Below, piece after piece: positions 1 to 5,850 of a stretch of 6,512 nucleotides of DNA. Below the pieces are notes generated by a model, which did not search any database, was not told where the DNA came from, and was given only the letters and a program-made list of their open reading frames with translations. The first letter of the stretch is position 1; every line of letters begins with the position of its first letter. The position numbers were made by a program, and so were the translations under genes. Source of the DNA: Candidatus Poribacteria bacterium WGA-3G (GTDB taxonomy: Bacteria; Poribacteria; WGA-4E; WGA-3G); assembly GCA_000406005.1 (NCBI GenBank), contig ASZN01000096.1, positions 7,888 through 14,399 on the forward strand, written 5' to 3'.

Positions 1-209
1 GCGTAATCCTCAAAGTCGCTACTCGCCGTCAACGCTAAAAAGTCTACACCCGGAACATCAATACTCTCATAAGTGTAGATGAATTGAGAGGATGGAGGAG
101 TTGGGTCATTCTCGGTTTGTGCATCGGTATTGCTTAGGAAAAGGGAAAAAAGACATACAGACAACAGAAATATAAAAAATGAAAAATGGTGCATAATTTT
201 AATGTGCAT
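1..209 (-). CDS. Secreted protein, N-terminal part only (signal peptide; gene continues past the left edge)
   Basis: An open minus-strand frame of 69 complete codons starts with ATG at 209 and runs off the window. The first residues, MHIKIMHH, are followed by a hydrophobic core (FFIFLLSVCLFSLFL, residues 11-25) and a plausible signal peptidase I site after Ala30 (SNTDA|Q), so the product is probably exported. The mature part begins with a Pro/Ser/Thr-rich linker and then YTYESIDVPGVDFLAL. The IDVPG motif recalls secreted beta-propeller-like repeat proteins (HAF-type repeats), but too little is visible for a family call. A second in-frame ATG lies at 194; the start at 209 is preferred because a GGAGG sits 8 bases upstream of it. 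The frame is intact throughout. Signal peptide and start are seen directly; function is unknown. Confidence 0.72.
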   Translation of the reverse strand, partial: MHIKIMHHFSFFIFLLSVCLFSLFLSNTDAQTENDPTPPSSQFIYTYESIDVPGVDFLALTASSDFEDY

Positions 210-217
210 AATGAAAA

Positions 218-222
218 CCTCC
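218..222 (-). promoter_or_regulatory. Ribosome binding site deciding the start at 209
   Basis: Minus-strand GGAGG, 8 bases upstream of the ATG at 209. The alternative ATG at 194 would be 23 bases away, so this site decides between the two starts. Confidence 0.7.
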
Positions 223-381
223 AAAAATTATTTAGGTGCGAGGGTTTTGCGTCTCCCCGCAAGACGTATAGTGAAACGCTATTTTGCAACAGCAAAGTGG
301 TGGATATTTTCTCTACGCGCGTCCACCTATCGCGAGAGACCTTGCGTGCAACGATACCCTATCCTTTAAATAAAATACGGT

Positions 382-815
382 TTACTCAAACACTTGAAGT
401 TTCCCATTTTTGACGATCAATGTGACCGGATCATAGATTGCGTCCCCGTTTGCATCAAATGAAAACTTCCCTAAGATGGTGTCAAAATCATTGATTTGAG
501 CGAGTGCGGTTGCTATATTGGTCGGTTCTATGGATGCTGCGTCTAAAAGTGCCTTGGCAAAGATATGAACAGCCGCGTAAGACTGTGCCGCCCAGACACT
601 CGGTTCGTTTCCATATCGCGCTGTATATTTCTCTACAAACGCTTGATTACCGGGGTATCGGCTGTCGCGAGCCAATCGGTAAAAGTTATTGACCCTTCCG
701 CGGCATCACCGGCTTTTTCGATTTCATCTATGGAGAGCACCAGACGGATAAACGGCACATCCGCAGGATTCTCAAGCGCACGCGCTTGCTTGAGAATCTC
801 TAGTGCTTTGTCAAG
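382..815 (-). pseudogene. Decayed 3' end of a branched-chain amino-acid ABC transporter substrate-binding protein (LivK type)
   Basis: Two minus-strand frames joined end to end give one continuous periplasmic-binding-protein C-terminus of about 144 residues. The first frame, 815 to about 651, reads LDKALEILKQ, then DEIEKAGDAAEG, then FTDWLATADTP. The second, about 651 to 382, reads GNQAFVEKY, then WAAQSYAAVHIFAKALLDA, and ends near GKFSFDANGD before the stop TAA (382-384). This is the usual end of LivK/Peripla_BP_6 proteins, which bind amino acids or similar ligands in the periplasm for an ABC importer. The frames meet at a run of four G (plus strand 652-655), and one missing base there explains the break. 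Upstream the frame meets TGA (816-818) and the similarity ends, so about 250 residues, including the signal peptide and first lobe, are missing from a family norm near 400. No transporter partner genes lie nearby. A sequencing indel could explain the frameshift but not the 5' truncation. Confidence 0.82.
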
Positions 816-818
816 TCA

Positions 819-1213
819 TAAATGATTGATATATCGGGCGGGGAAACCCTGAAGAAACACCCAAGCAAAAACCCCCTACAAACACCTTTAGCCATCATTT
901 GCGTGTGGACAGAACACTAGGATCGCTCTCTGTTGTGCAGAGACGAAAATGGCTGCTGGTGATGCTGCTTTTATTTTTGTCAGTTGTACGGTTTCCCTCT
1001 TTTCTTAAAAAGTACAAACAGCAGAAACCACTACAACTCATACTATATTTGGTTATAATACGGCAATTCAATTTATTAGTCAAATTATATATTATGAGTC
1101 GTTTGCGACTAATAATATAATAAATTATTTCCAAGATAAATTATGTCCATGAAGATTTCTTATTGTGTTGTGAGAAAAATTTTCTTTTCCAATACCGAAC
1201 AGATCTTCAACAT
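819..1213. other. Gene-poor stretch between the livK remnant and the membrane-protein promoter
   Basis: No reading frame here has both a ribosome binding site and a recognisable product. The left part (about 835-890) is C/A-rich on the plus strand; the right part (about 1040-1213) is strongly AT-rich and contains a nested inverted repeat at 1070-1126. A plus-strand TATAAT at 1054-1059 has no good -35 box. A 19-codon frame at 949-1008 reads MAAGDAAFIFVSCTVSLFS, faintly like the N-terminus of an Amt ammonium transporter, but it is too short to call. The stretch most likely holds decayed gene debris plus the distal upstream region of the gene at 1340. Confidence 0.5.
1070..1126. repeat. AT-rich nested inverted repeat
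   Basis: Outer arms AATTTATTA (1070-1078) and TAATAAATT (1118-1126) are perfect 9-base complements. An inner hairpin has 14-base arms (1088-1101 and 1106-1119) with one mismatch around a TTTG loop; its core is AGTCG/CGACT. The outer right arm overlaps the inner right arm by two bases. A third partial pairing, TTAGTC (1076-1081) with GACTAA (1107-1112), competes with the inner stem. There is no U-tract, so this is not a standard terminator. It could be a transposon-end relic, a protein-binding palindrome or simply AT-rich symmetry. Confidence 0.5.
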
Positions 1214-1242
1214 TTGACTAAAAATAGGATTTTTGATAATAT
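1214..1242 (+). promoter_or_regulatory. Sigma-70-like promoter candidate for the membrane protein at 1340
   Basis: TTGACT (1214-1219, 5 of 6 to consensus), a 17-base spacer, and TAATAT (1237-1242, 4 of 6) preceded by TGA, which gives an extended -10 (TGn). Transcription would start near 1249, leaving a leader of about 90 bases before the ATG at 1340. Found by eye; no other promoter-like pair near this gene is as good. Confidence 0.45.
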
Positions 1243-1339
1243 ATGCTCTTAAATTAACGCCAGTTTGATTAATCATTTCGGATGGGTTGCTGGTTCTATT
1301 TCCGCATCCTAAAGCCATAATTTCAGAAATAGTATCACG

Positions 1340-2728
1340 ATGAAATTCAAACACCTCAGTCAATCAACACTCGCAAAGAAGATAGCCGTTTGGGCAATCC
1401 CCACCTTGCTCCTATTTTTCGGGTTTCTCTTTAACTTATGGCATGTCGCAGAACAGCAATGGTTTGCCAATCACCAGCGAGACACCGAAAGCCTTGTAAT
1501 TGGCAGAATGGTCAAATCCGGTCAAGACGGTATCTTCTCAGCAGGTGGACTCAATGGCGCGGGAACAACGACGAACATCCAACAAGAATGGATAACTTCA
1601 AATCAGATTGACAATCAATATGCTGCCTATCTAAACAAAGGCTCCTTTGATACATTTTCAACGTACATGTCCCAACCCGGCGGACAAAGCATGATTTTCA
1701 GTCTATTGGATAGATTCATTCCGTTTTCGCCTGAAAGCAAATTAAAGTTATTCTATGTCCTAACAGCTCTACTTTCTGCAATCGCATTGACTACAATCAT
1801 AGGCTGGTTTTATGAAGAATTCGGTGGGTGGGTCGCGATATACGTCACTGGTTCGGCGGTGCTCTCCCAATGGTTGACAGTCTTCGGTAAGAATCTCTGG
1901 TGGAGTCTATGGGCATTCTACCTGCCGATGATTGTGGTACTGTACTTCCTCAAACACCACAGAAAAACCTTGAACCGACAACACATCAGGTTCGGCATCC
2001 TGATCGCCATCGCGGTCTTCATCAAGTGCTTCATCAACGGCTTCGAGTATATCACCACCACGCTGGTCATGATGCTGGTGCCGTTCGTCTACTATGCCGT
2101 TCTCGACAAGTGGAACGGTCACCAATGCCTGAAATGGTCGCTTGTAGCCGGACTCGCTTCAGGTGTGGCAATTTTTTTCAGTCTCATCCTGTTATGTTTC
2201 CAGATCGGTGCTGCGAAGGACGGGTTCATGGACGGCGTTGCACATGTAATCTGGTCTTTCGGTAAACGCACTTACGGAGAAGCGGAAGATTTTCCACCGG
2301 TATATGCTGCCAGTCTGAACGCGGGTACGTTAAGCGTGGTCATTACCTATATGAACGGTGTTTTCTTTGACCTCAACAACTACCTATCTATCTCTAACAA
2401 CTTCGTCTCTAACTTCCTACTGAAAATCCGTTATTACTATCTGATCGTTCTCTTCATAGCGATGTCCGCGCTGCTGTTTTGGCGTAGCAATAAAGTAATG
2501 CAAACAGAGCGACAACGACCCTTCATTGCCTTAATCTCGGCAACATGGTTCTCAATCTTAGCCCCCTTATCGTGGTTCGTCATCTTCAAGGCACACTCCT
2601 ATATCCACACGCACATGAGTTTCCTTTTGTGGCAGATGCCGTTTATGCTCTTCGGCTTTGCCGTGTTCGGATCCGCCGTTATAACATGGAGCCAAAATAG
2701 AAGAAAAATTGAATCACAGCAAGGTTAG
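1340..2728 (+). CDS. Polytopic inner-membrane protein of unknown function (possible GT-C-type glycosyltransferase)
   Basis: A 462-residue protein with about ten hydrophobic segments, near residues 15-36, 136-156, 164-181, 188-205, 218-235, 237-255, 267-289, 366-381, 395-415 and 427-450. A large polar loop follows the first segment (37-135) and another lies at 290-365; both are probably extracytoplasmic. The first loop contains HQRDTES (D48, E50) and YMSQPGGQ (109-116). The C-terminal part has FKAHSYIHTHMSFLLWQMPF (416-435), a His-rich membrane-interface motif. One segment plus a large acidic-containing loop and then many segments is the layout of GT-C enzymes that use lipid-linked sugars, but I cannot identify the family and the catalytic role is inference. 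The start has a basic N-terminus ahead of the first segment and an in-frame TAA 24 bases upstream, but no clear ribosome binding site. Codons 218-261 have unusually GC-rich third positions. The gene stands alone and converges on the LamG gene. Confidence 0.85.
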   Translation: MKFKHLSQSTLAKKIAVWAIPTLLLFFGFLFNLWHVAEQQWFANHQRDTESLVIGRMVKSGQDGIFSAGGLNGAGTTTNIQQEWITSNQIDNQYAAYLNKGSFDTFSTYMSQPGGQSMIFSLLDRFIPFSPESKLKLFYVLTALLSAIALTTIIGWFYEEFGGWVAIYVTGSAVLSQWLTVFGKNLWWSLWAFYLPMIVVLYFLKHHRKTLNRQHIRFGILIAIAVFIKCFINGFEYITTTLVMMLVPFVYYAVLDKWNGHQCLKWSLVAGLASGVAIFFSLILLCFQIGAAKDGFMDGVAHVIWSFGKRTYGEAEDFPPVYAASLNAGTLSVVITYMNGVFFDLNNYLSISNNFVSNFLLKIRYYYLIVLFIAMSALLFWRSNKVMQTERQRPFIALISATWFSILAPLSWFVIFKAHSYIHTHMSFLLWQMPFMLFGFAVFGSAVITWSQNRRKIESQQG

Positions 2729-2742
2729 GTTCAACCTTACCT
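2722..2742. terminator. Imperfect palindrome holding both convergent stop codons
   Basis: AGGTTAGGTT (2722-2731), one C, then AACCTTACCT (2733-2742): nearly complementary arms with one mismatch, forming a hairpin of about 7 base pairs with a TTCAA loop. It contains the TAG of the plus gene and the TAA of the minus gene. Neither side has a U-tract, so intrinsic termination is doubtful; a shared bidirectional termination site is plausible because the two genes end 8 bases apart. Confidence 0.35.
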
Positions 2743-3549
2743 CAAAACCTTTATCTCGCCCCAGGCGATAGCAAGTTTCTTTAGAGGACTGACTGCAAGT
2801 CCTTCTGAATTGAAGTTCTGCTTAATTTCATCATCTGTCAGCGCACGATCATAGATACCCACCTCGTCTATTAGCCCTTCAAAATATCTTCGGGTGGCTT
2901 CGCCGATTCGGACAGATGCACCGATAAACAACGGAGATTCTGTGGTAATATCTGTGCCTTCAGACGCTCCTTCTTCAGCGTCTAACTTACCGTCAACATA
3001 GATGCGAGTCGCATCCGATCTGTCTGCCACAAAGAGGACATGATGCCATTTTCCATCGACCACTTCCTTGTCTGAATTAAAGACCACTTTCGGACCTGCC
3101 CCGGCTTCGTTCGCAATCGTCACATTCACTTGCGTCGTAATAATTTTCCAGAGGATCCTGGCGTTGTTACCACCATCTCCCTTGCTAACAATTGTAGACT
3201 GCGCGCCGTCCAATTCTGGTGGTTTCTCAACTTTGATCCATGCCATCATAGAAAAATCCGTGTCTTCACCAAAATCCAGACTCCCATTGGCCGGTGAGGA
3301 AACATTAACAGCATCAGGTTGACCGCCGAATTCAAACGCTTCGCCGATTTTGCCTTTGACCTGTTTAGGTGCGCCTACAATTGTTCCATCATTACCCCCG
3401 ACAAGGTCCTTAACGATATTGCCTCGAACGTCTGCAGCATCAAAACTCCAGTAACTAACCAATCCGTCTTCAACAACTTGGCTCATAAGGGGATTCGCCT
3501 GCAAAACCAAGATCGCTAAAGTTAATATCAAACCGGTTTTCGCGTTCAT
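2737..3549 (-). CDS. Secreted LamG (concanavalin A-like) domain protein
   Basis: 270 residues. Residues 1-23 form a signal peptide (MNAK, then hydrophobic GLILTLAILVLQA, cleavage near LMSQ), so the protein is exported. Residues about 29-247 are one LamG/Laminin_G_3 domain: opening YWSFDA (33-38), GTIVGAP (55-61), FEFGG (72-76), the strand FSMMAWIKV (99-107), KWHHVLFV (167-174), YVDGKLD (184-190) and the closing FEGLIDEVGIYDRALTDDEI (223-242). This fold is a jelly-roll that commonly binds carbohydrate or protein ligands; no catalytic site is evident. The last 20 residues form a separate tail with LAIAWGEIK, which I remember as common in secreted Poribacteria proteins. The start is fixed by GAGGAG 7 bases upstream. 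The gene is single, with its own promoter candidate at 3654-3682, and is divergent from the lyase at 3909. The ligand is unknown. Confidence 0.93.
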   Translation of the reverse strand: MNAKTGLILTLAILVLQANPLMSQVVEDGLVSYWSFDAADVRGNIVKDLVGGNDGTIVGAPKQVKGKIGEAFEFGGQPDAVNVSSPANGSLDFGEDTDFSMMAWIKVEKPPELDGAQSTIVSKGDGGNNARILWKIITTQVNVTIANEAGAGPKVVFNSDKEVVDGKWHHVLFVADRSDATRIYVDGKLDAEEGASEGTDITTESPLFIGASVRIGEATRRYFEGLIDEVGIYDRALTDDEIKQNFNSEGLAVSPLKKLAIAWGEIKVLR

Positions 3550-3556
3550 TTGATTT

Positions 3557-3562
3557 CTCCTC
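3557..3562 (-). promoter_or_regulatory. Ribosome binding site of the LamG gene
   Basis: Minus-strand GAGGAG with 7 bases to the ATG at 3549; a strong match that confirms this start. Confidence 0.75.
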
Positions 3563-3583
3563 TTTTATGTTGAGCAATGCTAT

Positions 3584-3648
3584 GAAATCGTTTGACCGCA
3601 TGAGCGGCGCAAATCCCTTCTTACAACAACCATCAATGACACGATTTC
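3584..3648 (-). promoter_or_regulatory. Possible structured 5' leader of the LamG mRNA
   Basis: GAAATCGT (3584-3591) and ACGATTTC (3641-3648) are perfect 8-base complements, 49 bases apart. An inner hairpin CCGC-loop-GCGG (3596-3599 and 3604-3607, 4-base loop) lies between them. The upstream arm coincides with the transcription start expected from the -10 box at 3654-3659, so the RNA's first bases would close the structure, leaving the ribosome binding site just outside. This could be a regulatory leader or a 5'-end stabilising stem. It matches no riboswitch class I know. Confidence 0.3.
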
Positions 3649-3653
3649 TCCAA

Positions 3654-3682
3654 ATTATAACATACATAGAAAAAGATGTGCA
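3654..3682 (-). promoter_or_regulatory. Extended -10 promoter for the LamG gene
   Basis: On the minus strand, TGCACA (3677-3682, 4 of 6 to the -35 consensus), a 17-base spacer, and a perfect TATAAT (3654-3659) preceded by TGT, giving an extended -10. Expected start near 3647, about 97 bases before the ATG. The -35 hexamer lies inside the palindrome at 3671-3688. Confidence 0.6.
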
Positions 3683-3688
3683 TCTTTT
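3671..3688. promoter_or_regulatory. 18-base palindrome over the -35 box, candidate operator
   Basis: AAAAGATG-TG-CATCTTTT: perfect 8-base arms around a 2-base centre. It covers the whole -35 hexamer of the LamG promoter candidate, the typical position for a repressor or activator site. No regulator gene is in the window. The symmetry is seen directly; operator function is inference. Confidence 0.4.
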
Positions 3689-3795
3689 CGCTACCACATC
3701 CACACCAAAAAGATTGTAAAAAGGAAATAGTCGTGATAACATAATCCAAGTATTATAGTAGAGTTTGAAGGAATATTACACCTCGGGATAGTAAC

Positions 3796-3830
3796 AACCC
3801 CACCTTTGCAGGCGGGGTTTGTAACCCCGC
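3796..3830. repeat. Two overlapping, mutually exclusive GC-rich hairpins
   Basis: Hairpin A pairs AACCCCACCT (3796-3805) with AGGCGGGGTT (3810-3819), one mismatch, 4-base loop. Hairpin B pairs GCGGGGTT (3812-3819) with AACCCCGC (3823-3830), perfect, 3-base loop. Both use the same central G-rich strand, so only one can form at a time. The sequence AACCCC-(C/T-rich)-CTTTGC occurs twice (3796-3809 and 3823-3837), suggesting a decayed tandem or interspersed repeat unit. It lies 79 bases upstream of the lyase gene and may fall within its leader or promoter region. Confidence 0.6.
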
Positions 3831-3899
3831 TCTTTGCGAGTGTATAGTTAATTTTCGGTTTTACTATAACCATAAACGGAACAAGCAAAACAGTAGCAT

Positions 3900-3903
3900 G
3901 GAG
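3900..3903 (+). promoter_or_regulatory. Ribosome binding site of the lyase-like gene
   Basis: GGAG, 5 bases before the ATG at 3909; a short but acceptable Shine-Dalgarno match supporting this start. Confidence 0.5.
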
Positions 3904-3908
3904 ATTAC

Positions 3909-5726
3909 ATGAACGTTAATCGATTGGATCGATGGATTGGCAGAAACCGATTGCATCCCGACGAAATAGACAGCAACCGCTTTCTAAAAGCCGCCAGTCT
4001 CTTCGCAGATACAGTTGTTCAATACGGGAGAGATAGATACAGTGGTAAAGATATGCCGCTTCTTGCCGATTGCCTTCATACCGACCCCTTGAAGGCACCC
4101 AGGTCTATGACATCCCACCGCACGGGTACCGAACCCAAACCAACGGTCTGGAGTTTCTTTCAAAACCAACAGAACCTGATGCGGTTGCTTGCCTCTGTAA
4201 GCCAATTCACCGGGGATGGCAAGTATGTCCATGCCGCTGGAGCCGCCGCCGAATACATGTTCAACCACTACTGGTATCCAGAAAGTGGCGTTCTACATTG
4301 GGGCGGACACGGCTATGTGGATTTGGTAACCGGTAATAGATACGGCATGAAAGGCGTTGTCCACGAAATAGAGGACGTATACCCCTACTGGGAATTGCTG
4401 AGAGCCGTGAACCCGGACCGTGGCGAGATGCTGATGAAGGGTATCTGGGAAGCGAATATCAAGGATTGGGATGCCTTACACTACAACCGACACGGTGATT
4501 TCAAAAAGCAGGTCGATCATGCCAATACCTGGAACAGACCTTGGAACGGATACAAACCACCCGACATCAGTGGCGATCTCTCGTTTATCAGTGTCGCACT
4601 GGATATGGCTTACGCCGCTTACAGCTTAGGCTACCAAAAGCAGGAGGAGGCACCGCGGATGTGGGCAGAACGCCTCTTAAATCTGATTATAAAACAGCGC
4701 GACCCAGAGACCTGTATCTGGCCCAATCTGATGCATCCGCAAAGTGGCAAACGCGGGTTGAACGTCTTCGGCAGAAAATATCCGCAGGCGACCGAACCGA
4801 GAGTCTATGTCGGCAACCAGTTGAACCACACCATTACCCAGATGATGGGGATGCTGACAATCGTAGAAAATGCCGAAAAGTACGGTCGCGTCGGCGAAAT
4901 GGCGCATATCAAGGAAGCAGTTGAACAACACATCATCGGTTTCCTGAATGCCGCCTACGATCCGGAAAACAATACACTCAAAAGCATCATTATTGACGGG
5001 ACAGATCTCACAGATTTTCGGATACAGGGACCTTTCAGAGATGCGAAGTTATACTTTGGCGCGAAAGAAGGCGGCGCATTCCTACCACAAAACATCACAC
5101 CGCTCTTTACCTCCGTTTGTGCGCGTGGGTATCGGGTCTCTGGAGGCAGAACTGAGTTCAGGGACTACCTACGCACGATGTTCAAAGCCTTCGGCATCGG
5201 AGACATCGGTGCCGATAAAAACGCGCCACCGTCATTGAATTTTGAGACAACTGCCTTGGAACCCGCCTATATCTTTGCGCTTGTTGATCTGTACCGAGTA
5301 GAACCGAAGGCAGAATTTCTGGCGATGGCGGAGCGGATAGGCGACAACCTACTGCAAGGCAGACAACACCCCGATAGCGGTCTTTTCACGCTTGAGGATG
5401 ACTTTATCCTCCACAGCAAGGTCATGGATAAACCTGCGTTACAAGAGGGACATGAAGGGAAAAGCGTGGCTGAACTCCTGCAGGACAGTCATAGAACGGC
5501 AAACCTCGATGCCATGGAGCCGCTGGCACTGCTCAGCATCTACGCCGCACAGACGGGACAGTACAACATCATGCCCGAATGGACAGCCGGTGGTCTCTAC
5601 CTCAAAGTGAGCAGCGTCGGTCATATTGTTAGCAAAGAGATGCAGCTCTGGTTTGACAAGCCAGCACTCAATCAATTTTACAAGAACAGTAACATCAGCT
5701 GCACCTGGTCTATTGACGAAGGCTGA
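3909..5726 (+). CDS. Pectate lyase-like protein, polysaccharide lyase family 2 type (alpha/alpha barrel)
   Basis: 605 residues without a signal peptide or membrane segment, so probably cytoplasmic. Central motifs follow family 2 pectate lyases (Pectate_lyase_2): FFQNQQNLMRLLASVSQFTG (83-102), SGVLHWGGHGYVDL (126-139), VHEIEDVYPYWELL (151-164) and HYNRHGDF (191-198). In the Yersinia family member, as I remember it, His109, Glu130 and His172 bind a transition metal and Arg171 is the catalytic base. Here H134, E155 and H195 with R194 fit that pattern and nearly that spacing (21 and 40 residues against 21 and 42). Such enzymes cleave polygalacturonate-type oligomers by beta-elimination after import. 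The protein is slightly longer than the roughly 550 residues usual for the family. Substrate is unproven: Asn-His (306-307) and many aromatic residues suit any (alpha/alpha)n sugar enzyme, and no uronate-catabolism genes are adjacent. A GH105-type hydrolase is less likely because those are near 370 residues. Confidence 0.75.
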   Translation: MNVNRLDRWIGRNRLHPDEIDSNRFLKAASLFADTVVQYGRDRYSGKDMPLLADCLHTDPLKAPRSMTSHRTGTEPKPTVWSFFQNQQNLMRLLASVSQFTGDGKYVHAAGAAAEYMFNHYWYPESGVLHWGGHGYVDLVTGNRYGMKGVVHEIEDVYPYWELLRAVNPDRGEMLMKGIWEANIKDWDALHYNRHGDFKKQVDHANTWNRPWNGYKPPDISGDLSFISVALDMAYAAYSLGYQKQEEAPRMWAERLLNLIIKQRDPETCIWPNLMHPQSGKRGLNVFGRKYPQATEPRVYVGNQLNHTITQMMGMLTIVENAEKYGRVGEMAHIKEAVEQHIIGFLNAAYDPENNTLKSIIIDGTDLTDFRIQGPFRDAKLYFGAKEGGAFLPQNITPLFTSVCARGYRVSGGRTEFRDYLRTMFKAFGIGDIGADKNAPPSLNFETTALEPAYIFALVDLYRVEPKAEFLAMAERIGDNLLQGRQHPDSGLFTLEDDFILHSKVMDKPALQEGHEGKSVAELLQDSHRTANLDAMEPLALLSIYAAQTGQYNIMPEWTAGGLYLKVSSVGHIVSKEMQLWFDKPALNQFYKNSNISCTWSIDEG

Positions 5727-5850
5727 AATGGCAGTCGGTTCTTTGTGCTTTGGGTTTCTGCTACTTAACCTAAGTTGCCACTCTGTAGCATAATCCTTCT
5801 TGCTATCGGTGCAGCAGATCTTCAACTTTTTTAGACACATAGGGCACTAA
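5727..5850. other. Non-coding spacer with small inverted repeats
   Basis: No credible gene. TGCTAC (5759-5764) pairs with GTAGCA (5785-5790), and inside it ACTTA (5763-5767) pairs with TAAGT (5771-5775) around a 3-base loop. These could fold at the 3' end of the lyase mRNA ahead of the terminator at 5851. A long minus-strand frame crossing this spacer overlaps the lyase gene and is not believed. Confidence 0.4.

Noticed and set aside
299..327. GGTGGA/TCCACC inverted repeat (17-base loop) upstream of the secreted-protein gene
   Set aside because: Six-base arms with a long loop are common by chance, and no promoter or terminator elements align with it.
130..413. Plus-strand frames over the left edge
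   Set aside because: They run antisense to the signal-peptide gene or through its upstream region and look like low-complexity translations.
1054..1059. Perfect TATAAT on the plus strand
   Set aside because: No acceptable -35 box at 16-18 bases and no extended -10; it lies in AT-rich DNA where such hexamers are frequent.
1144..1218. 24-codon plus-strand frame MSMKISYCVVRKIFFSNTEQ...
   Set aside because: No ribosome binding site, very AT-rich codons and no family; it fits chance, and it runs into the promoter candidate at 1214.
1160..1363. Minus-strand frame of up to 67 codons ahead of the membrane protein (contains MALGCGNRTSNPSEM)
   Set aside because: It overlaps the start of the well-supported plus gene, has no ribosome binding site at TTG or ATG, and shows no recognisable domain.
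1907..2125. 72-codon antisense frame inside the membrane-protein gene
   Set aside because: It is a by-product of the GC-rich third positions of the sense gene in this stretch and has no start signal.
3470..3888. Minus-strand frames across the divergent spacer
   Set aside because: One overlaps the LamG signal peptide in another frame; both cross the promoter and hairpins and have odd composition without domains.
1200..5826. The 12-base sequence cagatcttcaac occurs at 1200-1211 and at 5815-5826
   Set aside because: About one shared 12-mer is expected by chance in a window of this size, and the flanks do not align.
5439..5840. 133-codon minus-strand frame over the end of the lyase gene
   Set aside because: It lies mostly antisense to a convincing gene, has no ribosome binding site and resembles no family.
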